A stretch of DNA of 49,248 bases from RUG754 sp041856085 (GTDB lineage Bacteria > Bacillota > Clostridia > Peptostreptococcales > Anaerovoracaceae). The first letter of the stretch is position 1. The number at the start of each line of letters is the position of its first letter. Below, piece after piece: positions 23,395-32,363 of this stretch. The notes under the pieces were generated by a model. That model did not search any database. It was not told where the DNA came from and was given only the letters and a program-made list of their open reading frames with translations. The stretch is taken from positions 1 through 49,248 of the forward strand of contig JBHAFL010000122.1 of the NCBI GenBank assembly GCA_041856085.1. The letters run 5' to 3'. Made by a program: the position numbers and the translations under genes.

Positions 23395-24807
23395 ATGAAA
23401 AACTATGACGCCGTCTGGGAGGCAGTATTATCTATAATAAAAGAAAAAACGACGCCCGTATGCTATGAAACATGGTTCAGGGCTCCCCTCAGCATAAAAA
23501 AAATCGACCTTGACCTTAATATTATTTACCTGGATATCCAGACCAACATGGACATCGATTTTTTTATGGATATTATAAACAGCAGATATATAAGCCTGCT
23601 TCAAGAGGGTTTCGAGGAGATACTCGGTGAAAAATACAGGGTGGTTCTAAAAAATCCGCTCGATAAAAACGAGGATAAATTACAAAAAACCAAAGAAGAT
23701 AAGCTAAAAGGCGCTTCCGAAAAAAATAAATCTTCCGATTCAAAATCCCTAAAAAACAAAAACACACTCATCTTAGAGCATTATTTGAATCCGAAATATA
23801 CCTTTGACAACTTCGTAGTGGGACCTTGTAACAGCTTCGCACACGCAGCGGCTCTTGCTGTGGCGGAGTCGCCCGGAATAGCTTCCAACCCTCTTTTCAT
23901 ATACGGCGGCCCCGGACTCGGTAAGACTCATCTTATTCACGCAATAGGCATATATATACTCGAAAACAATCCGTCTGCTAAGGTTCTCTACACATCTTCC
24001 GAGAACTTTACCAACGAATTCATCATCGCCCTAAAAAATAACAAGACAAACGAGTTTAAGTCAAAATACAGAAAAGTCGACGTGCTCATAGTCGACGACA
24101 TACAGTTCTTAGAGGGAAAGGTTCAGATTCAGGAGGAATTTTTTAATACCTTTAATTCCCTTTTTCAGAATAATAAACAGATTATACTTTCGTCGGACAG
24201 GGCGCCTAACGAGCTTTCGGGTATAAACGACAGGTTAACTAACAGGTTTATGTGGAATCTTATGGCGGATATCCAGCCGGCTGACTATGAAACGAGGGTA
24301 GCTATCCTGCTTAAGCTCGCCGAAAACGCTAACCTTAATATAGACGAAGATTTCAGAGAGGCTATTAACTATATAGCTGAGAGATTTACGGATAATATAA
24401 GAGAATTAGAGGGAGCGTTCAGCAGACTGTTCTTTTACTTCACAACCTTTAACGAAAAACCGAGCGTAGCAGTCGCTAAAAAAGTAATAAAAGAAAAAAG
24501 AATAAACGACGAGCAGGTTATTACCCCCGAGAAAATCAAGAGAATAATCTGCAAGCACTATAACATCAAATTAGCCGATATAGAATCCTCTAAAAGAACC
24601 AACAACATAGCCTTTCCGAGACAGATAGCTATGTATCTCATAAGGGAGATGACGGACAGCTCTCTTCCTAAGATAGGCGATATGTTCGGCGGAAGAGACC
24701 ATACCACGGTAAAATACGCATGTGAGAAAATAGCGGATCAGTTAAAAATGGACGACAGCTTCAGAGCTTTTTTGGACGATATAATAAGCGAAATAAGAGA
24801 TTATTGA
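23395..24807 (+). CDS. dnaA: Chromosomal replication initiator DnaA
   Basis: A 470-residue initiator. Domain I (~1-85) carries the expected CYETWFRAPLSI. A charged Lys/Asp/Ser linker (~95-120) forms domain II. The AAA+ domain III starts at YTFDNFVVGPCNSFAHAAAL with Walker A GGPGLGKTHLIHAIG, Walker B VDVLIVDDIQFL and sensor ILSSDRAPNEL. Domain IV ends in the DnaA signature, here GGRDHTTVKYACEKI (the usual Ser is Thr). The ATG follows AGGAG (23381-23385). It is transcribed away from rpmH. Confidence 0.98.
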   Translation: MKNYDAVWEAVLSIIKEKTTPVCYETWFRAPLSIKKIDLDLNIIYLDIQTNMDIDFFMDIINSRYISLLQEGFEEILGEKYRVVLKNPLDKNEDKLQKTKEDKLKGASEKNKSSDSKSLKNKNTLILEHYLNPKYTFDNFVVGPCNSFAHAAALAVAESPGIASNPLFIYGGPGLGKTHLIHAIGIYILENNPSAKVLYTSSENFTNEFIIALKNNKTNEFKSKYRKVDVLIVDDIQFLEGKVQIQEEFFNTFNSLFQNNKQIILSSDRAPNELSGINDRLTNRFMWNLMADIQPADYETRVAILLKLAENANLNIDEDFREAINYIAERFTDNIRELEGAFSRLFFYFTTFNEKPSVAVAKKVIKEKRINDEQVITPEKIKRIICKHYNIKLADIESSKRTNNIAFPRQIAMYLIREMTDSSLPKIGDMFGGRDHTTVKYACEKIADQLKMDDSFRAFLDDIISEIRDY

Positions 24808-24985
24808 TTTTTTCGTAATATGAGTTATCATAAAAAAAAGTATAAAATATAAAACTTATCAAGAGAAAAAAATAATAAAATTCCCTTAATATAAAGGGCT
24901 TATATAACTTATCCACAGTTTTAACAGAACATATTACTAATAATATTATTTAATAAATAAAGATTAAAAACGGAGGAAGATAAAA
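24808..24985. other. oriC: oriC part 2: A/T-rich dnaA-dnaN spacer with a DnaA box
   Basis: An extremely A/T-rich stretch that could be the unwinding element, with one perfect DnaA box at 24909-24917 and degenerate ones (TTATCATAA near 24827, TTATCAAGA near 24856). The ribosome binding site of dnaN (GGAGGAAG) is at its right end. Confidence 0.75.
24909..24917 (+). promoter_or_regulatory. DnaA box in the dnaA-dnaN spacer
   Basis: Perfect TTATCCACA. Confidence 0.9.
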
Positions 24986-26098
24986 ATGAAATTTTCATGC
25001 AGCCAGAGCACTTTAGTAAAAGCTCTAAACACTGTTTCAAAGGCCGTAACCTCGAGAACCACAATTCCGATATTAAAGGGTATACTGCTTTCTGTAGGAG
25101 ATGACGGCTATCTTACCATGTCTGCTTCCGACCTCGATATATCCATTGAGAACAGATTGGAGGTTACGGATTCGGTAAAGGGAGAAACGGTTGTTCAGGC
25201 TAAGCTGTTTTCGGACATAATAAGAAAACTTCCCTCTGCGGTTATCAGCATAGAAACGACGGAAGACGGCGTGGATATCAGGTGCGGCAACTCGGAATTT
25301 AATATAGTGGGAAGCCCTGCGGACGAGTTTCCGAGGATAAATATAGAAGAGGGAAACGAAAAAATAGTCTTCGATAAAGAAATATTAAAGGATATGATAA
25401 GAAAAACCTCGTTCGCCGCTTCAATTGACGAGGCAAGAGGAGTCATAACCGGAGTTCTAATAGAGATGAAAGAGAAAAACCTCAATATGGTTTCTCTCGA
25501 CGGTTTCAGAATGGCTGTGACGAGGGAGCCTATGATAAACGGCAGAGAAGACAATATAATTATACCTGCGAGAATACTGAATGAAATCGCTAAGATTATA
25601 ACAGAGACAGAAAGCGAGAAAGAAGACATTGACTTCCATATGGCTGATAAGAGAGCGATATTCATAATAGAAAACGTTAAGGTAGTCGCCAGACTTCTTG
25701 AGGGAGATTTCGTAAAATATCAGGATATTCTCCCTAAAGAAAGCTCGACGAGAATTATTTGCAACAGAAACGACCTCTTAGAGGCTATAGAGAGAGCATC
25801 TCTTCTCGCTAAGGTAGGAAAAAATAATCTCATAAAATTAGACATAAGAAATAATATAATCGAAATCACCTCGAGGTCGGAAGAGGGAAATGTTAAAGAG
25901 GAAGTTATAATTTCTAATGAGGGAAATAATCTCATAATAGGCTTTAACAGTAAATATCTGATAGACGCTCTTAAGAATATAGACGAAGAGAATATTTCAA
26001 TGCTTTTTAATACCCCGATAAGCCCGTGCCTCATTAAACCTATAGAGGGAAGCTCTTTCGAGTATCTGGTTCTTCCTGTAAGGATAACTAATAACTAA
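24986..26098 (+). CDS. dnaN: DNA polymerase III beta subunit (sliding clamp)
   Basis: A 370-residue clamp subunit that forms a dimeric ring and tethers polymerase III to DNA. The three-repeat structure is visible: start MKFSCSQSTLVKALNTVSKA, IPILKGILLSV, the middle repeat from about residue 130 (FAASIDEARGVITGVLIEM, LDGFRMAV), and the end SFEYLVLPVRI. The C-terminal M-P-(V/M)-R motif of the family appears as LPVRI. It follows dnaA with recF only 3 bases downstream. The S4-domain gene yaaA/rlbA often found between dnaN and recF is absent. Confidence 0.97.
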   Translation: MKFSCSQSTLVKALNTVSKAVTSRTTIPILKGILLSVGDDGYLTMSASDLDISIENRLEVTDSVKGETVVQAKLFSDIIRKLPSAVISIETTEDGVDIRCGNSEFNIVGSPADEFPRINIEEGNEKIVFDKEILKDMIRKTSFAASIDEARGVITGVLIEMKEKNLNMVSLDGFRMAVTREPMINGREDNIIIPARILNEIAKIITETESEKEDIDFHMADKRAIFIIENVKVVARLLEGDFVKYQDILPKESSTRIICNRNDLLEAIERASLLAKVGKNNLIKLDIRNNIIEITSRSEEGNVKEEVIISNEGNNLIIGFNSKYLIDALKNIDEENISMLFNTPISPCLIKPIEGSSFEYLVLPVRITNN

Positions 26099-26101
26099 AT
26101 T

Positions 26102-27265
26102 ATGTATATCAAAAACATAGAATTAAAAGACTTTCGCAGCTACGAAAGTCTTTCGTTAAAGTTTAATAAAAAAGTCAATCTCATCTTAGGCGCAAACGCT
26201 CAGGGTAAGACCAATCTTTTAGAGTCGATATATATGGCTTCCATAGGCAGGTCGTTTAGAACCGTGAGAGACGCGGAGATGATAAGATTCGGCGCCGACT
26301 TCGCTAAGATATACATAGAAGCCTTAAAGGGAGATATGGAGAAGACCGTCGAGATAACCGTCGTCGGCAACTCTAAAAAAAGCATAAAAAAGGACGGAAT
26401 TAAGCTGAAAAAAACCTCCGAGCTCTTAGATAACATATATATAGTAATTTTTTCTCCGGAGGATATGAAGATAGTTAAGGACGAACCCGAGAAGAGAAGA
26501 AAATTCATAGATAAGGAGCTTTGCCAGATAAAACCGTCTTACTATAATAACCTCTGCTCCTACAAAAAAATCCTTTCGGAGAGAAACGCATATCTCAAGG
26601 GAATGTACGTAGATCCTATGATGATAGAGGTATGGAACGAGGAGCTGTCAAGATATGGTGCGGAGCTCATCCGCCAGAGAAAAGAGTTCATAGATAAGCT
26701 TAAGATATCAAGCTCCGAGATAAACAGAAAGATTACGAACGGCAAGGAAGACCTCGTTTTAAGCTATGCTCCGGATATAAGCTATGAAGAGGATAGGACC
26801 GAGCAAAAAACAATCTTCAAGAAAATTTTAGACGAAAGTCTCGATACGGATATAAGAAACCGAAACACGTCGAGAGGTCCGCACAGAGACGACCTCGATT
26901 TTACTATAATTTCGGGTGAGGAATCGATAGACGCGAGAAAATTCGGCTCGCAGGGTCAGCAGAGGACGGCGGCGCTTTCTCTTAAGCTCGCAGAAATCGA
27001 CATAATAAAGAGGGAAACGGGAGAAGATCCCATACTCCTCCTGGACGACGTGATGAGCGAGCTCGATATGGAGAGACAGGAGTTTCTCGTCAAGGCGCTT
27101 TTGTCCAACCAACTGTTTATTACAACTACCGAAATACCGGAGAGCATATTAAAGGAATTTCCCGACGCGTCGGAGTTTCATATCAAAAAAGGGAAGGTTG
27201 TCGAAAAGTCGGCTAAAGAGGTCTCAGAAAAAGACAGCAAAATGAAAACGGGCGGCTTATATTGA
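26102..27265 (+). CDS. recF: DNA replication/repair protein RecF
   Basis: A 387-residue SMC-like ATPase that helps load RecA at gaps. Landmarks are the N-terminal MYIKNIELKDFRSYESLSLKF, Walker A ILGANAQGKTNLLESIY, the RKFIDKELCQI segment, the signature FGSQGQQRTAALSLKLAE and Walker B PILLLDDVMSELD, followed by QLFITTTE. A C-terminal Lys/Glu tail of about 25 residues exceeds the core. It is translated directly after dnaN (3-base gap) and ends before a terminator at 27363. Confidence 0.96.
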   Translation: MYIKNIELKDFRSYESLSLKFNKKVNLILGANAQGKTNLLESIYMASIGRSFRTVRDAEMIRFGADFAKIYIEALKGDMEKTVEITVVGNSKKSIKKDGIKLKKTSELLDNIYIVIFSPEDMKIVKDEPEKRRKFIDKELCQIKPSYYNNLCSYKKILSERNAYLKGMYVDPMMIEVWNEELSRYGAELIRQRKEFIDKLKISSSEINRKITNGKEDLVLSYAPDISYEEDRTEQKTIFKKILDESLDTDIRNRNTSRGPHRDDLDFTIISGEESIDARKFGSQGQQRTAALSLKLAEIDIIKRETGEDPILLLDDVMSELDMERQEFLVKALLSNQLFITTTEIPESILKEFPDASEFHIKKGKVVEKSAKEVSEKDSKMKTGGLY

Positions 27266-27362
27266 CTTCTATATTTGACGTCTACATTTAACATAAAAAA
27301 CAAATAAGATAACAAAAAACAGAAACAGATATATCCTGATGTTTTTTCATAATTTTAGATTG

Positions 27363-27389
27363 AAAAATTCGCCTTACGGCGAGTTTTTT
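27363..27389 (+). terminator. Terminator after recF
   Basis: TCGCC (27369-27373) and GGCGA (27378-27382) with a 4-base loop, A-rich upstream and TTTTTT downstream. Confidence 0.8.
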
Positions 27390-27427
27390 ACTATATTAGT
27401 AAAAAACGATAAAATACCATTATTTTA

Positions 27428-27456
27428 TTGATAAAAAAGCGATTTCGTGTTAAAAT
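27428..27456 (+). promoter_or_regulatory. gyrB-gyrA promoter
   Basis: TTGATA (27428-27433), 17 bases, TAAAAT (27451-27456) with an extended TGT (27448-27450). It lies 60 bases before the gyrB ATG. Confidence 0.85.
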
Positions 27457-27515
27457 AAACAGAGTATGATTATCGGATAATTCTACCGATAAACTATATT
27501 TTGAGGAGAAATTTA

Positions 27516-29444
27516 ATGAGCTTAGAAGAAAAAACAAACGGCCAGTATGACGCCGCCCAAATACAAGTTTTAGAGGGTCTCGAAGCGGTCAGAAAAAGAC
27601 CGGGAATGTACATAGGAAGCACGGGACCGAGGGGACTTCATCACTTAGTATATGAGATTGTAGATAACAGTATCGACGAGGCGCTCGCCGGCTACTGTAA
27701 GAATATCCACGTTACGATTCAGGAGGATAATTCCATCAAGGTAGAGGACGACGGTCGAGGAATGCCCGTAGATATTCACCCTAAATTAAAAATTCCTGCC
27801 GTAGAGGTAATACACACCGTACTTCACGCCGGCGGTAAATTCGGCGGCGGAGGATATAAGGTCTCCGGAGGACTCCACGGAGTAGGCGCGTCCGTAGTAA
27901 ACGCTCTCTCCACCGATATGTTTGTCGAGATAAAGAGAAACGGCAATATTTACCGTCAGGAATATAAGAGGGGTAAGACCGTAGCGCCGCTTGAAACAGT
28001 CGGAGAGGCTCCGAGAGGTAAAACAGGCTCCACCACAGTATTTTGGCCCGATCCCGAGATATTCGAAACCACGGTGTTCGACTTCGAGATAATTCAGCAT
28101 CGTTTAAGAGAGATGGCATTCCTTAACAAGGGAATCAAGATAAGCCTTAAGGACGAGAGAGTAGGCCGCAAAAAAACCGAAGTATTCCATTATGACGGCG
28201 GAATAAAAGAAATGGTAAAATACCAGAACCAGAATAAGGACGCCATACATGATGATGTAATATATTTTGAGATAGTAAGAGAAAAATACGAACTCGAGGT
28301 AGCCATGCAGTATACGAGCAGCTACAGCGAGCTGATTTTGGGCTACGCTAATAACATCAACACTACTGACGGCGGAACTCACCTCGTAGGATTCAAGTCT
28401 GCGCTCACGAGAGTGTTTAACGACTATGCTAAAAGAGCTAAAATACTTAAGGATAACGACGATTCCTTAACAGGCGACGACGTGAGAGAAGGATTGACCG
28501 CCGTAATATCCGTCAAACTGTCCGAGCCGGAGTTCGAGGGACAGACCAAGGCTAAGCTGGGCAATCCCGAGATAAGGGGCTTCGTCGAAACGTCGACAAA
28601 CGATAACCTTATGGCATTCCTTGAGCAGAACCCGTCTCAAGCAAAAAACATACTCGAAAAATGTATCAGGGCGGCCCGCGCCAGAGAGGCGGCGAGAAAA
28701 GCGAGAGACCTCACGAGAAGAAAGGGAGCGCTCGACAGCTACTCTCTTCCGGGTAAGCTCGCGGACTGCTCGGAGAAGAACCCCGAGCTTTCGGAGATAT
28801 TCATAGTCGAGGGAGACTCCGCAGGCGGCTCCGCCAAGGACGGAAGAGACAGGAAGAGACAGGCTATACTTCCCCTCAGAGGCAAAATCCTCAACGTAGA
28901 GAAAGCACGACTCGATAAGATATTAAACTCAGAAGAAATCAAGAATATGATAACCGCTTTCGGCTGCGGAATCGGAAGCGACTTCGACGTGAGCAAGCTC
29001 AGATATAATAAGATTATCATAATGACCGATGCGGACGTCGACGGCGCGCATATCAGAACGCTTCTGCTTACATTCTTCTATAGATATATGAAACCTCTTA
29101 TCGAGGGAGGATATATCTACGCTGCACAGCCGCCTCTGTTCAGAATAAAAAAGGGTAAGGATATGTGGTACACATATTCGGAAGCCGAGCAGGAGAGAAA
29201 ATTAGCCGAGGTTGCGGAGCTCCCCGGCAAGCTCGAAATTCAGAGATATAAGGGTCTGGGAGAGATGGACGCTTCGCAGCTTTGGGAGACCACGATGGAT
29301 TACGACCACAGAACCCTCGTTCAGATAGCTCTTGAGGACAGCGCGGCTGCCGATGAGATTTTTACCACTCTGATGGGAGACAAGGTCCCGCCGAGAAAAA
29401 AATTCATCGAAGACAATGCGCAGTACGCTACGATAGACGCTTAA
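27516..29444 (+). CDS. gyrB: DNA gyrase subunit B
   Basis: A 642-residue ATPase subunit of gyrase. The GHKL ATPase has EIVDNSIDEALAGYC, VEDDGRGMPV and SGGLHGVGASVVNALS; the transducer is central. The Toprim domain carries FIVEGDSAGGSAKDGRDR and IIMTDADVDGAHIRTLLL, and the C-terminus has YKGLGEMDASQLWETTMD. The open frame begins at a TTG (27501) inside the ribosome binding site; the true start is the ATG at 27516 after AGGAG. gyrA follows 13 bases later. Glu-Gly-Asp-Ser in the Toprim motif is typical of gyrase rather than topo IV. Confidence 0.97.
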   Translation: MSLEEKTNGQYDAAQIQVLEGLEAVRKRPGMYIGSTGPRGLHHLVYEIVDNSIDEALAGYCKNIHVTIQEDNSIKVEDDGRGMPVDIHPKLKIPAVEVIHTVLHAGGKFGGGGYKVSGGLHGVGASVVNALSTDMFVEIKRNGNIYRQEYKRGKTVAPLETVGEAPRGKTGSTTVFWPDPEIFETTVFDFEIIQHRLREMAFLNKGIKISLKDERVGRKKTEVFHYDGGIKEMVKYQNQNKDAIHDDVIYFEIVREKYELEVAMQYTSSYSELILGYANNINTTDGGTHLVGFKSALTRVFNDYAKRAKILKDNDDSLTGDDVREGLTAVISVKLSEPEFEGQTKAKLGNPEIRGFVETSTNDNLMAFLEQNPSQAKNILEKCIRAARAREAARKARDLTRRKGALDSYSLPGKLADCSEKNPELSEIFIVEGDSAGGSAKDGRDRKRQAILPLRGKILNVEKARLDKILNSEEIKNMITAFGCGIGSDFDVSKLRYNKIIIMTDADVDGAHIRTLLLTFFYRYMKPLIEGGYIYAAQPPLFRIKKGKDMWYTYSEAEQERKLAEVAELPGKLEIQRYKGLGEMDASQLWETTMDYDHRTLVQIALEDSAAADEIFTTLMGDKVPPRKKFIEDNAQYATIDA

Positions 29445-29457
29445 GCAGGAGGAAATA

Positions 29458-31965
29458 ATGGCTACATTTTTTGAAGATACTAAAATGCTTCAACACGAAA
29501 TATATGACGAAATGAAGCAGAGCTATATAGACTATGCGATGTCCGTCATAGTCTCCCGTGCTCTGCCCGACGCGAGGGACGGGCTTAAGCCCGTACACAG
29601 GAGAATACTCTACGGAATGAGCGCGCTCGGAATTCTCCCGAATCAGCCTCATAAGAAGAGCGCCCGTATAGTCGGAGAAGTAATGGGTAAATACCACCCT
29701 CACGGAGACTCGTCCATTTATGACGCGATGGTAAGGCTCGCACAGCATTGGAATATGCGCTATATGATGGTCGACGGGCACGGTAACTTCGGCTCGGTCG
29801 ACGGGGACGGCGCGGCTGCCTCGAGATATACCGAGGCGAGAATGACGCAGTTCTCATTGGAAATGCTGAGAGATATCGACAAGGACACCGTAAACTTCGT
29901 ACCTAATTACGACGGAGAGGAGACCGAGCCGGTAGTCCTGCCGTCGAGAGTACCTAACCTTTTAATAAACGGCTCTAACGGTATAGCTGTAGGAATGGCG
30001 ACCTCAATACCTCCGCACAACCTTTCGGATACCATAGACGCCTGCATTAAGGTAATAGACGAGCCGGAATGCTCCGTCGAAGACATAATCAAGATAATCA
30101 AGGCGCCCGACTTCCCGACGGGCGGTATAATCTACGGTACTTCCGGCGCTAAGGAAGCATACCGCACGGGGCAGGGCAAGGTTACCCTGAGGTCGGTTGC
30201 GACAATTGAAGAGGGAAGCAGGGGCAAGCAGCAGATTATCGTAACGGAGATACCTTATCAGGTGAACAAGGCTAACCTCGTTCAGAAGATAGCCGAGATG
30301 GTTAAGGAGAAACAGCTCGAAGGAATCTCGGACATCAGGGACGAGTCCTCGAGAGAGGGTACGAGAATCGTAATAGAGCTAAAAAAGGACGCCAACGCAC
30401 AGATTATCCTTAACAGGCTCTATAAGCATACCCAGCTTCAAGCCAATATCTCGATGATAATGCTCGCAATCGACGAGGGCAGACCTAAGATTCTTAACAT
30501 AAGAGAGATAATCGACATATACCTCAATCATCAGAGAGAGGTTGTCACGAGAAGAACCGAGTTCGATAAACGAAAGGCGGAAGCGAGAGCCCATATCTTA
30601 GAGGGATATCTCATAGCGCTCGACAATATAGACGAAATAATCAAGATAATCAGAAGCTCTTATGACGACGCGCAGCAGAAGCTGATGGACAGATTCGGAC
30701 TCACCGAGATTCAGTCAAAGGCAATCTTGGATATGCAGCTCAGAAGACTTCAAGGTCTCGAAAGAGAGAAGATAACTGCCGAATATGAGGAGCTGCAGAG
30801 AAAAATAGCCTACTACATTTCCCTGCTCTCCGATATCAATCTCCTTATGGGAGTAATCAAGACCGAGCTTCTCGAAATCAAGCAAAAATGGGGAGACAAG
30901 AGAAAATCACAGATTAAGCTTGATGAAGCCGAGATTGACGAAGAAGATTTAATCCACGAAGAGGACGTTTGCATAACCCTTACCCACTTAGGCTACGCCA
31001 AGAGAGTTCCTGCGGACACCTACAGAGCGCAGAAGAGAGGCGGCAAAGGTATCACGGGTATCACGACCCGTGAAAACGACTTCGTTAAGCAGATGATAAT
31101 GTGCTCGACGCACGACAACCTGCTGTTCTTCACGAACTTCGGCAAGGTTCATATGATTAAGGCTTATGAGATACCTGAGGGTTCTCGCACGGCTAAGGGC
31201 ATTCCTATCGTGAACTTCATCAGTCTTATGTCGACAGAGAGGGTTACCGCGGTTATAAGGCTGGACGAAGCTAAGGAAAACCAGTACCTGATATCCGTAA
31301 CGAAACAGGGAACCATTAAAAAAACCGAGCTCGCCGAGTTTATCACCAACCGTAAGACCGGCCTCATAGCCATGAAGCTGAAAGAGGGAGACGAGCTTAT
31401 CGGAGTCAAGCAGACAACGGGCTCTAACAATGTAATAATCGTAACCCGCGAGGGCAAGTGCATATGCTTCGCGGAAGAGGACGTAAGACCTATGGGAAGA
31501 ATAGCGGGCGGAGTGAGAGCTATCAAGCTCGATCCGACCGACGAGGTTGTTTCTATGGAGCTTGTCGAAAAAGATCAGGAGCTCATGGTAGTAACAAAAA
31601 AAGGCTTCGGTAAGCGCACGAGAGCTAAGGATTATAAGATTCAGGTTCGCGGGGGCAAGGGTCTTCTCACCTACGATAAGGCGAAGTTTAAGAAGACGGG
31701 CGAGCTGATAGGGGCAATCGTCGTGGATGACTACGATGACGTAATGCTCATCAATTCGGACGGTATCATAATAAGAGTACCTGCTAAAGAGGTTTCGAAG
31801 CTCGGCAGAGCTACGCAGGGAGTTAAGATAATGAATGTCGGCGACGATGTTGATATCATTGCGGTAAGCAAGGTAGCAAGAGATGAAGAAGAAGGAGATG
31901 GACCTGAGAAGTCGGGAAAGGCGGAGTCCGAGGTCGACGATAATCAGGAACAGATGAAACTGTAA
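29458..31965 (+). CDS. gyrA: DNA gyrase subunit A
   Basis: An 835-residue cleavage-rejoining subunit. The quinolone-resistance region (KSARIVGEVMGKYHPHGDSSIYDAMVRLAQ) has Ser in the HGDSS position. The catalytic tyrosine lies in AASRYTEARMT. The C-terminal beta-pinwheel has the GyrA box as QKRGGKG and five further blades. An acidic tail (DEEEGDGPEKSGKAESEVDD) ends the chain. The ATG is preceded by AGGAGG. Its TAA overlaps the ATG of the next gene by one base (TAATG), an unusual link of gyrase with a sigma-regulator pair. Confidence 0.97.
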   Translation: MATFFEDTKMLQHEIYDEMKQSYIDYAMSVIVSRALPDARDGLKPVHRRILYGMSALGILPNQPHKKSARIVGEVMGKYHPHGDSSIYDAMVRLAQHWNMRYMMVDGHGNFGSVDGDGAAASRYTEARMTQFSLEMLRDIDKDTVNFVPNYDGEETEPVVLPSRVPNLLINGSNGIAVGMATSIPPHNLSDTIDACIKVIDEPECSVEDIIKIIKAPDFPTGGIIYGTSGAKEAYRTGQGKVTLRSVATIEEGSRGKQQIIVTEIPYQVNKANLVQKIAEMVKEKQLEGISDIRDESSREGTRIVIELKKDANAQIILNRLYKHTQLQANISMIMLAIDEGRPKILNIREIIDIYLNHQREVVTRRTEFDKRKAEARAHILEGYLIALDNIDEIIKIIRSSYDDAQQKLMDRFGLTEIQSKAILDMQLRRLQGLEREKITAEYEELQRKIAYYISLLSDINLLMGVIKTELLEIKQKWGDKRKSQIKLDEAEIDEEDLIHEEDVCITLTHLGYAKRVPADTYRAQKRGGKGITGITTRENDFVKQMIMCSTHDNLLFFTNFGKVHMIKAYEIPEGSRTAKGIPIVNFISLMSTERVTAVIRLDEAKENQYLISVTKQGTIKKTELAEFITNRKTGLIAMKLKEGDELIGVKQTTGSNNVIIVTREGKCICFAEEDVRPMGRIAGGVRAIKLDPTDEVVSMELVEKDQELMVVTKKGFGKRTRAKDYKIQVRGGKGLLTYDKAKFKKTGELIGAIVVDDYDDVMLINSDGIIIRVPAKEVSKLGRATQGVKIMNVGDDVDIIAVSKVARDEEEGDGPEKSGKAESEVDDNQEQMKL

Positions 31966-32363
31966 TGGCAGAGAGAGTTAAAATTACGATTCCGGGCAAT
32001 CCGGATTATCTGACTATGGTGAGACTGGCGATAGGCTCTATCGCAGCGAGCGAGGGCTTCGATATTGAGGCCATAGAGGACATCAAGACAGCCGTCACGG
32101 AGGCGTGTATGGTTTCATATTGCCATAAGCTGGACGGTTATGCGAGAGAATATACCCTATGCTGCGATATGGAGGAGGACAGACTCACGGTCACGATAGA
32201 GGCTTCGCTTCATGACAGGATTCCTAAGTTCACTAAAAGATGTCTGGAATGTCCGGACGAGGGAGAAATCGGCTTGAATCTTATAGAAACCCTTATGGAC
32301 GAGTTCAAGCCCCATTGGGACGACGAAAAGAGAATAATGAAGTTGGTTAAATTTAAGAAATGA
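31965..32363 (+). CDS. RsbW/SpoIIAB-like GHKL ATP-binding protein (putative anti-sigma factor)
   Basis: A 132-residue GHKL-fold protein related to RsbW/SpoIIAB. It starts with VKITIPGNPDYLTMVRLAIGSIA and has the helix DIEAIEDIKTAVTEAC and a glycine-containing segment GEIGLNLIETLMDEF before the last strand. In active kinases the helix continues EAC(T/I)NA or NS, where Asn binds Mg-ATP; here it is EACMVSYCHK and that Asn is missing. The protein may therefore bind a sigma factor without kinase activity, or bind nothing nucleotide-like. It overlaps gyrA by one base and the sigma gene by four (ATGA), so it is clearly the partner of the downstream sigma factor. No anti-anti-sigma gene is adjacent. 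Confidence 0.8.
   Translation: MAERVKITIPGNPDYLTMVRLAIGSIAASEGFDIEAIEDIKTAVTEACMVSYCHKLDGYAREYTLCCDMEEDRLTVTIEASLHDRIPKFTKRCLECPDEGEIGLNLIETLMDEFKPHWDDEKRIMKLVKFKK

Noticed and set aside
27501..27515. TTG at 27501 as gyrB start
   Set aside because: The TTG lies in the ribosome binding site (GAGGAG) of the ATG at 27516.
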